This document shows positions 8,841 through 16,423 of a stretch of DNA of 35,305 nt, in pieces. Below the pieces are notes generated by a model. The model made no database searches. It was not told the origin of the DNA and saw only the letters and a program-made list of their open reading frames with translations. Each line of letters begins with the position of its first letter. The first letter of the stretch is position 1. This DNA is from Promethearchaeota archaeon (GTDB lineage Archaea; Asgardarchaeota; Lokiarchaeia; Sigynarchaeales; SOKP01). The position numbers and the translations under genes are program-made. The stretch covers positions 1-35,305 of the forward strand of contig SDNN01000008.1 in NCBI GenBank assembly GCA_004524425.1. The letters are read 5' to 3'.

Positions 8841-11800
8841 TTATTCAAGAAGATAGGATTCAATCATGGCATAAATTTGGTCAAAATCATAATGCTTGAT
8901 GGATATTGCTCCATTTGGGCATGTTGCGGCACATGTTCCACAACCCTTACATAAAGCTGAATTTATGTGTGATTTCTTCAGAGTCAAGCTCACCTCTTCA
9001 AAATCCATGGATGCTTCTCTGAGTTCTATAGCATTATAAGGACACACAGACTCGCATTTTCCACATCCGATGCATCGTTCAGGATTTACTTCGGCAATTA
9101 ATCCTGATGTTTTGATGGTCTTCGCACTTAGAAATCTGCTTGCTCGTCCCGCGGCCCCATTAGCTTGAGAGATGGAATCTTGTATGTTTTTCGGCCATTG
9201 AGCACATCCTGCTAAGAAGATTCCATCCGTAGCAAAATCTAAAGGTCTTAATTTAACATGAGCTTCTAAGAAAAATCCATTTTTATCAAGAGGTACTTTG
9301 AGCATTTTCGCCAATTCATCCAAGTTATCTGCGGGGATCAAGGGTGTGGCTAAAATAATGAGATCGGTTGCGAATTCAAGATTGTCCTGCAAATTAGTAT
9401 CAAATACCTTAATACTATATTGTTCAGTCTTGCCTTTTTTCTTGGTGATTTGAGGTAGGTTTTCTAAATCATATCTCAAGAAGATGGCATCCTTTCTGCG
9501 TTCGCGATAATACTCCTCGAATTCTTTCTTGGCCATTTGAAAGTCTCTATATAACACGATTATTTCCAGCTCTGGATTTAATTCCTTAAGAATTCCAATA
9601 TTTTTCACGCTTACACCGCAGCATATGTTAGAACAATACGTTATGCCTTCTTTCTGTCGTGCGTTCACGCATAATATCATGGTAACTCTCTTGACATTGT
9701 CTAAAAAGGACGTATCACCTTCCTTTAACTTAGCTTCAAGCTCTAGTTGAGTGATCACGTTCTTGTTTTTGCCATTATAAAGGTAAGTCCCATCAGGTTT
9801 TAATTCTTGTGCGCCGGTGGCGACTATAATGGTTCCAATTTTCAAAAGCTGTTGTTTTTGTTTTGCGTCCACGAGAAGCACGTCATAATTGCCGATGTAT
9901 CCTTTAACTTCTGCGATTTTGGAATTTAAAAAGGTTTGAATGTTTTTATTCTTTTTAACCTCAGTGATTGTATCCTTTAAAAACTTTGAAGCATCTTCGT
10001 GAATTGGATATAAAATATTAAGCTCCTTTAAAATTCCACCAAGCTTATCTTCTTTCTCAACAAGATACACTTGAAAGCCTTGATCAGCAAGATTAAGCGA
10101 AGCAGACATTCCAGAAATTCCTCCTCCAATAACCAAAGCTGTGGGTATGATATCGATTTTATCCTCCTTCAATGGTTTTAATAAGCGTGCTTTAGCCACT
10201 GCCATTCGGATTAAATCTTTGGCCTTAGCTGTTGCTCCTGCGTTGTCTCCCATATGAACCCATGAACATTGGTCCCGGATGTTTACCATTTCAAATAGAT
10301 ACTTATTTAAACCTGCTTCTTGACATGTTTCTTGGAACAATGCCTCGTGGGTTCGAGGCGTACAGGAGGCCACGATGAACCTATTAAGCTTTTCTTCTGC
10401 TATTACTTCCTTGATTCTGGCTTGAGAATCAGAACTGCAAGAATACAGGTTAGCTTCACAATGAACCACGTACGGTAATTTTTGCACGTATTCCACGACA
10501 TCAGAGACGTCAACGTATTTCCCGATATTTATTCCACAATGGCAGACTAATACTCCTATTCGTGGTTCATCTGAGATTTTAACTTCAAATTCGGGAACAT
10601 CAAACACTTTCTCCTTTATTTCCGTGAATTTTTCAGAGTTCAGCAATGTAGCTACTTGAGATGCCACGCCACTGGCATCTGCTACGGTTTCAGGAATATC
10701 CATTGGCCCTTGACAAAATCCGCAGAGAAAAATTCCATCCCGGGAGGATAATGATTTATTAAAGTAGGACCTCTCTTTAAAAAAGTGGTATTTATCTAAT
10801 CCAACATCCAGAACTTCAGCTACCTCTTGAATACCTTTGGAAGGCACTAACGGTGTTGCTAATACCACCAAATTAGCCCTAAAATCTTCGAATTTTCCAG
10901 TTTTTAGGTCTTCATAATGGATCATAAGATCATTAGTTTCAGGGTCTTCTTCGATCTTGCTGATTTTTGTTTGAAAATAGACTACTCCATACTCATCTTG
11001 AGCTCTTTGCGTGAATTCATAAAAATTCTTGCCATATGCTCGGATGTCATGCCTAAAAACAAAACAATTGGAGTTTTCTGAATGTTCTTTTGTGATGATG
11101 GCTTCCTTCGCGGTATACATGCAACACACGCTGGAGCAATAGGGAACATTCTCGTGAAGATCTCTTGAGCCCGCGCATTGTATGAATGCAATCTTTTCCG
11201 GTTCTTCGTGATCACTTGGTCTAAGCACGTGACCTCCAAACGGACCAGATGCACATAATATTCTCTCATACTCGAGAGCACTAACTACATTTGGATATTG
11301 ATATCCCCATCGCGAGGATAATTCTTCGGCAGGCATGTCAAATCCAGTAGCTACTACAATGGCGCCCACATTAATATTAATATCTTGAGGCTCTTGCTCG
11401 TAATCTATGGCCTCAGCTTTGCATACTTTTGCGCAGACTCCACAAACTCCTTTCGTTAATTTTAGGCATAGTTCTGGATCAATCAAGTAGATGGGTGGCA
11501 CAGCTTGGGGAAATGGAATGTAAATCGATTTTCTTTTCCCTAAGTTCATGTCAAACGCATTGGGAACTTCTATCTTCGGACACTTGGCAGCGCAATCACC
11601 GCATCCCTTACATTTTGTCTCATCAATGTATCGAGGTTTCTTAAGAATGGTAACTTCAAAATTACCAGGTTTTCCAGAAACCTTTTTGACCTCGTGATAA
11701 GTCATTAATTCAATGTTGGGATTACGATATACCTCAACCATTTTTGGGGCGAGAATGCATAGACTACAATCGTTAGTTGGAAATGTCTTGTCTAATTGTG

Positions 11801-11924
11801 CCATCCTTCCCCCGATTGAGGGGGATTTCTCCACTAAATACACCTTGAATCCGAGCTCGGTAAGATCTAAGGACGTCTGGATTCCTGCAATGCCTCCGCC
11901 TATCACTAAAACTGAACCTTCCAT
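8841..11924 (-). CDS. hdrA: Tandem-fused HdrA (HdrA-HdrA), 1027 aa
   Basis: This is a fusion of two HdrA modules, each with a Rossmann FAD site (about residues 7-13 and 597-604) and ferredoxin-type clusters. Module one starts directly at the FAD domain and carries DCSLC at 52-56 and ferredoxin cysteines near 105-115. Module two has the complete HdrA layout: an N-terminal CHCG motif at 461-464, CTPRTHE at 521-527, the FAD domain, and two C-terminal [4Fe-4S] ferredoxin motifs. Duplicated HdrA proteins are known from bifurcating complexes of anaerobes, where a second flavin site adds an electron input or output. The ATG shares its A with the stop of the upstream hdrCB gene (TAATG), and a strong GGAGGTG site lies inside hdrCB, which implies translational coupling. 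It supplies the cysteine reference for Sec21 and Sec79 of the Sec-HdrA. Confidence 0.9.
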   Translation of the reverse strand: MEGSVLVIGGGIAGIQTSLDLTELGFKVYLVEKSPSIGGRMAQLDKTFPTNDCSLCILAPKMVEVYRNPNIELMTYHEVKKVSGKPGNFEVTILKKPRYIDETKCKGCGDCAAKCPKIEVPNAFDMNLGKRKSIYIPFPQAVPPIYLIDPELCLKLTKGVCGVCAKVCKAEAIDYEQEPQDININVGAIVVATGFDMPAEELSSRWGYQYPNVVSALEYERILCASGPFGGHVLRPSDHEEPEKIAFIQCAGSRDLHENVPYCSSVCCMYTAKEAIITKEHSENSNCFVFRHDIRAYGKNFYEFTQRAQDEYGVVYFQTKISKIEEDPETNDLMIHYEDLKTGKFEDFRANLVVLATPLVPSKGIQEVAEVLDVGLDKYHFFKERSYFNKSLSSRDGIFLCGFCQGPMDIPETVADASGVASQVATLLNSEKFTEIKEKVFDVPEFEVKISDEPRIGVLVCHCGINIGKYVDVSDVVEYVQKLPYVVHCEANLYSCSSDSQARIKEVIAEEKLNRFIVASCTPRTHEALFQETCQEAGLNKYLFEMVNIRDQCSWVHMGDNAGATAKAKDLIRMAVAKARLLKPLKEDKIDIIPTALVIGGGISGMSASLNLADQGFQVYLVEKEDKLGGILKELNILYPIHEDASKFLKDTITEVKKNKNIQTFLNSKIAEVKGYIGNYDVLLVDAKQKQQLLKIGTIIVATGAQELKPDGTYLYNGKNKNVITQLELEAKLKEGDTSFLDNVKRVTMILCVNARQKEGITYCSNICCGVSVKNIGILKELNPELEIIVLYRDFQMAKKEFEEYYRERRKDAIFLRYDLENLPQITKKKGKTEQYSIKVFDTNLQDNLEFATDLIILATPLIPADNLDELAKMLKVPLDKNGFFLEAHVKLRPLDFATDGIFLAGCAQWPKNIQDSISQANGAAGRASRFLSAKTIKTSGLIAEVNPERCIGCGKCESVCPYNAIELREASMDFEEVSLTLKKSHINSALCKGCGTCAATCPNGAISIKHYDFDQIYAMIESYLLE

Positions 11925-13111
11925 TATTTCTCTTTCACCTCCTCCACCTGTTCATCTACATTAATTGGTTCGATATGTTGCACTATAAATTCAGCAAAAT
12001 CCATGATTTCTACCGAAGATATATTTTCAAAATCGTTTTGAACGCATTTAAGATGAATGTTACATTTTGGACAGGAAGTTATCATTATCTCGCCAGCGTC
12101 CTTCGCTTCGAGCATGCGTTTATATCGTAAAGCTTTTGATTTTTCATTGCATCCTGTCCAGCAACTAACGCCGCAGCATAAAGAATTCTTTTGATTATGT
12201 GCCATTTCATTAAATTCATACCCCAATTTCTTAAATTCTTTAAAAATTTCTCTTGATTGTTCGATGATGCTGCTCTCTTTAGGTAAAAACCTGCTTAATC
12301 TACAGGGATCGTGATAAGTAAAAGGTATATTTTTCTCGCTTTTATTAGGATTTTTAAATTGAATCTTGTTATCCTTCCATTTCTCATAGATGTACTCTAT
12401 GATGTGCTTTACTTGAAACCTTTCCTCAATATTATCAAATAATTTCGCATAATCCACTTTAAGAGTTCTGTAGCATTCAGCACAGGCAGTTATGATGGTC
12501 TTGATACCTGCCTTTTCAAACATGTCAATATTCTTTTTTGCTAATTTTATGAACGTTTTTAATTTTCCTTGCCCCCAGTAGATGTCATGACCACAACAAA
12601 TCTCATCTTCAAAAACCACTATGGGGTCGGATTCAATCTGGCAGAGCATGCTTAGAGTGCTTTTTGCGATATTATCATAATTTTCAAATTCAAAATTAAA
12701 ATAAGGTAAGCAACCAACAAAATACAAGATTTCTCCCTTATCCGATACTTTACAATCTTTAGGGATCCAATCCATGAATCTCTCGGGATTTATGTAAGGC
12801 CTGCTCATTAACTCAGTAATGGTGGTATAGATCCCCTTATGAGCCACGATTTCCTCTTCAGGTTTCTGATCTTTTTCATGCCTCATTTTATATCGAGCCA
12901 TCCTTACAAGATCGGCAAAATTTATCTCTTCAGGACAGTCTTTGAGGCACTGATTGCACGTCAGGCAATCCCATAAGATACCACTTTCAAGTATCTTATC
13001 TTCAAATCCCTCTAAAATTAATTGAATGATTTTACTCGGAGTGAATTTTTCAACCTTACTGAGTTGGCACACGCCACTACAGCGGCCGCATTGATAACAA
13101 TGTTTCAACAA
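11924..13111 (-). CDS. hdrD: HdrC-HdrB fusion (HdrD-like) heterodisulfide reductase subunit
   Basis: The 395-residue product joins an HdrC-like ferredoxin part to an HdrB-like catalytic part. The ferredoxin part has CYQCGRCSGVC near the N-terminus and CLTCNQCLKDCP at about 49-60. The HdrB part has two CCG-type domains (CCGHD with ACAECY; HDPC with CCGVSCWTGC and SCPKC), the ligand set that holds the noncubane [4Fe-4S] clusters that cleave a disulfide. No membrane anchor is seen. The physiological disulfide is unknown, as mcr genes are not visible here. The start is uncertain: 13111 is a TTG, but the frame stays open and protein-like upstream to a TAG at 13235-13237 without any ATG, GTG or further TTG, so about 35-40 N-terminal residues may be missing from this call. 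Confidence 0.85.
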   Translation of the reverse strand: MLKHCYQCGRCSGVCQLSKVEKFTPSKIIQLILEGFEDKILESGILWDCLTCNQCLKDCPEEINFADLVRMARYKMRHEKDQKPEEEIVAHKGIYTTITELMSRPYINPERFMDWIPKDCKVSDKGEILYFVGCLPYFNFEFENYDNIAKSTLSMLCQIESDPIVVFEDEICCGHDIYWGQGKLKTFIKLAKKNIDMFEKAGIKTIITACAECYRTLKVDYAKLFDNIEERFQVKHIIEYIYEKWKDNKIQFKNPNKSEKNIPFTYHDPCRLSRFLPKESSIIEQSREIFKEFKKLGYEFNEMAHNQKNSLCCGVSCWTGCNEKSKALRYKRMLEAKDAGEIMITSCPKCNIHLKCVQNDFENISSVEIMDFAEFIVQHIEPINVDEQVEEVKEK

Positions 13112-13229
13112 GTTCCTTAAATTTGACTCATAAATCTTATCTAAATATTCATATGCGTCAGAGAATAACTTTTTCCTCTCAATATCTCTTTTACTTTCTG
13201 TTTTTGAATCGCTTATGATCTTCTCATCT

Positions 13230-14339
13230 CTATTCTAGAGTTTTCATGAATTGTTTTTTTCGTTCTACTTTCGATTGAGAAAATTGACTGATTAACTCAA
13301 TCATTTTTTCCTTTTTGGAAGGTTCTAATTCTGAGCAGCGAACAACTCCGGCATTAACTGCCTTCGAGAATAGATCCTTTCCTTTTTCAGTTCTAGTTAT
13401 GACTGTAGTATATTTATCGGGAGATCCTAAACCTCCAAAAGAAATATCCGCATAAATATTCGTGAAATCATTACAGGCATTGCATGCGAGTCGCATGTAA
13501 TCCTTCAAGTGATTAAAAGGGACATGGACAACTCTTTCTCCATTTCCCTCGTCTTTTAATTTAAAAATTACATCTTCCTTGATGTTAATTTTTAAAATAT
13601 CTGTAAACTTAATATTGAAATCTTTCTCAAACTTTTCCATTTGAGATTTATCAAAAAAGAAATTTTCATAACAAAACAATCCAAGACATACTTCAACATT
13701 TTCTGATGGCGTGACTCCAAGATCCTGCATGCAGCGGATGGTATATATTTGACAAGGCGTTCCGACAACAGCCAATTTTTTAAACTTATAATGATTGAGT
13801 TTTGGGATGCTATGCGTGTAGGTACAAAACTTCTGAATTTCATGAAGTTGATGGGTCACGTCTAATTTTGCTCCTGAAGCTTTTAATAGATCATATTTGC
13901 TATCGGCAAAGGTAGCTTCTCGATGAAATGGGGCATCCGTCTTGGATACGACAGATCCATCAATTGATTTTTGTTCAATCATGAAATTGATGATGGAATT
14001 TACCACACCACCATCGGTACCATTTTTTAGGAATTCTTCATCGGTTGCCTGACAGGAATATATATTTTCATAAAATCCAATGGGACTTGCAGAAAAATCT
14101 GAAAAATGATACGTTTGATTGAGATCGTCATCTAACACGTGGGTCTGGGGGCATATGTAATAACAAATACCGCATTCCAAGCACTTATCTTTATTTATGT
14201 ATACGGGAGGACTAAAAGGATCCGGAAGACCAATGACGTCAAATTCGGCAGAGCTGCAGAAGGATACGCAACCCCCACACTCTTGGCAGATTCCCTTATC
14301 GTGTACTTCCTCTATTAAATCTTGAAAAGATTTTGGCAA
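13230..14339 (-). CDS. FrhB-like F420 dehydrogenase beta subunit (369 aa)
   Basis: FrhB-family proteins bind FAD and [4Fe-4S] clusters and oxidise or reduce coenzyme F420. Two N-terminal ferredoxin motifs are visible, Cys18/21/24/28 and Cys53/56/59/63. The FrhB core follows, with NGTDGG at about 106-111, GTPCQ near 192-196, and the C-terminal ACNACND...DISFGGLGS block. Its TTG start lies 4 nt after the stop of the upstream frhB gene, and a GGTGAT ribosome site lies inside that gene's end, which supports both the TTG start and coupling. In this cluster it is the likely docking point for F420H2. The fit to the family is good; which electron carrier it actually uses is inference. Confidence 0.85.
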   Translation of the reverse strand: MPKSFQDLIEEVHDKGICQECGGCVSFCSSAEFDVIGLPDPFSPPVYINKDKCLECGICYYICPQTHVLDDDLNQTYHFSDFSASPIGFYENIYSCQATDEEFLKNGTDGGVVNSIINFMIEQKSIDGSVVSKTDAPFHREATFADSKYDLLKASGAKLDVTHQLHEIQKFCTYTHSIPKLNHYKFKKLAVVGTPCQIYTIRCMQDLGVTPSENVEVCLGLFCYENFFFDKSQMEKFEKDFNIKFTDILKINIKEDVIFKLKDEGNGERVVHVPFNHLKDYMRLACNACNDFTNIYADISFGGLGSPDKYTTVITRTEKGKDLFSKAVNAGVVRCSELEPSKKEKMIELISQFSQSKVERKKQFMKTLE

Positions 14340-14343
14340 TTAA

Positions 14344-15858
14344 TTAATCACCTGCTTCTTCATTTGGTTTTTTTAATTCAACTGGCTTACATTTATTTCT
14401 TTTAATGCCTCCGATTTTTTCCACTAAGAACTGTCCAGGTTTGACTTCTTTCAGGCTTTTAGATTCTATTAAACCTTCCTTGACAATATCATTATAAAGT
14501 TCATCTGCTTCTGGGGTTCGAGTGATGACTGATGACCATCCATCTTGCGAACCAATAGAACCTACAGAAAAGTCTGCATAATCGGAGGTGAGATCTTCGC
14601 AGAAATGGCAACTATCACGGGCATATTGTTGCACATCCTTGAGAGGGACATCCATTTGCTCCCCTGATTTCAAATTTATGATAAATTTTCCACCCCCGAT
14701 GTTCATTTTGGTTAACTCATTGATATCCTTATCGAATTGCTCCTTTGCGAGTCGTATAATGCCTTCATAAGGAAAAGATTCCATGCAGAACAAGCCGATC
14801 TTGTATTTTATGTTTTTAAAGAAGGGCAACCCACTGGGATAAAGGGTGCCTTTTTCTAAAGCTTTCATCATGCAAGGTACGCCTACGAATGCTATTTTAT
14901 CGTACTTTTTGGCTTGGTCCATAATACTTAATGAGGGAGAGTTTGCATATTTTGTCCCTGCGGTTTTATAGAGATCTTTTACATCATCTACAATTACAGG
15001 CTCAGGTTTCCATAAATCTTTCGAATGCTGTACGGCTATTATTGCGTCTACTAGTTTATTTTTCAATAAATATTCTGCTATTGAAGTGACTACCCCTCCA
15101 TCTTGTCTTACCTTAATGATTTCGTCCTTCTTGGTTGATCCAGAATAAGTGTTTATGTAAGCTCCAATTTTATCTGACCAATTCAGATTTTTATCCAATT
15201 TTTTAATGGCTTCATTGGCCCGATCAATGGAAAAGGAACGAGGGCACACGGTAAAACACAATCCGCACTTCATGCATGAATCTTCGTCTAATTTTAATTC
15301 ATCTGCAGAAACAGTGAGAGCATTCACGGGACATATGGCAGAACACCATCCACAATTGCAACAAGCCCCTGCTTCAAACACTATCGAAACAGGTTCGAAA
15401 TAAGTTTCGCTAAAATCATCAGGGAGTTCCTTGGCTTGGTATCGGTAAAAATATTCTTTTACTTCGACTTCTTTTTCTTCGCCTTTAATTTTTTTGGTTA
15501 CCATTTTAGTTTTAACTTCAACTTGTTCCTCAACGTAACCTTGCTCTTTTAAATAAATTACGTCCCTGATGACATTATCAGCGGGAAATTCCTTAATTTT
15601 TTCAGCAATTTCTCCTAAAAATAGAGGTTCTAAACCTTGCATTTTATCTAATACTAGCTTGCGCTCAGTCTCGGCATTTATCATGGCATCTAGTATTTCA
15701 TAAAATTCTTGTTCAGAGTATTTTCCTATTTTTAATATTTCATCCTTTGCTTCAAAAAATGCTCTAATTTGAAAATTCTCTGCTGCCTTGTAGGTAGCTT
15801 CCATCAAATCAATGGGAGATATCCCATCGAATGTTTTTTGATTTACAACTTGAACCAT
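14344..15858 (-). CDS. FrhB-like F420 dehydrogenase subunit with N-terminal extension
   Basis: The 504-residue protein has an FrhB core with two ferredoxin motifs (CCNCGWCSAICP and CMKCGLCFTVCP), a QDGG motif, GVPCM and the CHFCEDLTSDYADFSVGSIGS block near the C-terminus. About 155 residues precede the first cluster. They are helical at first and include a segment resembling a winged helix (about 75-110), followed by a Lys/Glu-rich stretch, and are absent from the neighbouring 369-residue paralogue. An in-frame ATG at 15939 would add 27 hydrophobic residues, but that piece overlaps the candidate SECIS and has no family support, so ATG at 15858 is chosen. The operon position suggests that both FrhB proteins serve the same Hdr complex, perhaps as alternative electron ports. 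Confidence 0.85.
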   Translation of the reverse strand: MVQVVNQKTFDGISPIDLMEATYKAAENFQIRAFFEAKDEILKIGKYSEQEFYEILDAMINAETERKLVLDKMQGLEPLFLGEIAEKIKEFPADNVIRDVIYLKEQGYVEEQVEVKTKMVTKKIKGEEKEVEVKEYFYRYQAKELPDDFSETYFEPVSIVFEAGACCNCGWCSAICPVNALTVSADELKLDEDSCMKCGLCFTVCPRSFSIDRANEAIKKLDKNLNWSDKIGAYINTYSGSTKKDEIIKVRQDGGVVTSIAEYLLKNKLVDAIIAVQHSKDLWKPEPVIVDDVKDLYKTAGTKYANSPSLSIMDQAKKYDKIAFVGVPCMMKALEKGTLYPSGLPFFKNIKYKIGLFCMESFPYEGIIRLAKEQFDKDINELTKMNIGGGKFIINLKSGEQMDVPLKDVQQYARDSCHFCEDLTSDYADFSVGSIGSQDGWSSVITRTPEADELYNDIVKEGLIESKSLKEVKPGQFLVEKIGGIKRNKCKPVELKKPNEEAGD

Positions 15859-15920
15859 AATTCCAACACAAAATTTTACTTTAAAAATTAAAAAGATTAT
15901 AAAATGATATTTAGACCCTT

Positions 15921-15978
15921 CCATTGCAAGGCTTGTCATCTCATAACTAAAATTTGATTACAAGATTCATTCAATAGG
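15921..15978 (-). promoter_or_regulatory. Candidate SECIS-like stem-loop in the 3' region of Sec-mvhD
   Basis: The 121 nt between the mvhD stop and the frhB start (15859-15979) are the only noncoding space of useful length just downstream of the two Sec genes. On the minus strand I can draw an outer helix CCUAUUG with CAAUGG (one bulge). A 5' internal-loop stretch containing AUGA follows, then an inner helix CUUGU/ACAAG and AUC/GAU around an A-G mismatch. The large apical loop begins with AAA. AUGA before the helix and A residues at the loop's 5' edge recall eukaryotic SECIS elements, which Lokiarchaeota are reported to resemble. The matching 3' GA of the core is not clear, so this exact fold is uncertain. 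Confidence 0.35.
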
Positions 15979-15979
15979 G

Positions 15980-16402
15980 TCATTTAGACTTTTTTGATAC
16001 TGTTATTGGATTGGGGCCAACTCGTTTTATTTTCTCATACGCATCTTTAACGCTATTTACGAATTTTTCAGATTCTGCGCTGCTACACCAATACATGTTA
16101 ACTCTCTGATTACCAAATCCTCGAGCCTCCAATATTCGATTGGCGAGATCCACGTGTTTCTGAGCCGTAAAGTTTCCAGTTTTAAATTGGCATTCGTTAG
16201 GTCTTCATCCCACTACCATGACTCCATCAGCTCCATTCTTTATGGCAAAAAGAATGTGTTTTACGTCGACTCTTCCCGTACATCGTAATTTAATGATCTT
16301 TACTGAAGAGGTATATTTCATACGAGAAACGCCTGCTAAATCCGCGGCACCATATCCTCATTTTACGCAAGCAAAAAGGACGATTCTAAAATTATTTTCC
16401 AT
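15980..16402 (-). CDS. mvhD: MvhD-like selenoprotein with two selenocysteines
   Basis: Reading through two in-frame TGA codons gives a continuous 140-residue MvhD/VhuD protein with normal start and end. TGA at codon 15 falls in ACVK-U-GYGAADLAG, where the paralogue at 8376 has Cys25. TGA at codon 66 falls in VVG-U-RPNEC, where the paralogue has Cys76. The other family cysteines are kept (Cys12, Cys41, Cys71). Known methanogen VhuD proteins are also selenoproteins. The ATG is preceded by a good ribosome site, GAGGTG, about 8 nt away, and the gene follows Sec-hdrA by 21 nt. It should carry electrons into the Sec-HdrA. The terminal codon is also TGA (15980-15982), taken as the stop because the family ends there. 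A decaying pseudogene is unlikely, since all disruptions are TGA at Cys sites. Confidence 0.88.
16205..16207 (-). other. In-frame TGA (selenocysteine 66) of mvhD
   Basis: The codon lies between GGA and AGA in the mvhD frame. The aligned residue in the Cys paralogue is Cys76 in TGCHIGDC, a predicted [2Fe-2S] ligand. Confidence 0.85.
16358..16360 (-). other. In-frame TGA (selenocysteine 15) of mvhD
   Basis: The codon follows GTA AAA and precedes GGA TAT. The aligned residue in the Cys paralogue is Cys25 of CCNWC, giving a CxxU motif here. Confidence 0.85.
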
Positions 16403-16423
16403 TTTATTACACCTCAAATTTGT

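Noticed and set aside
15859..15939. An upstream ATG at 15939 for the long frhB gene
   Set aside because: The added 27 residues have no family support and overlap the candidate SECIS; ATG at 15858 gives a sensible start.
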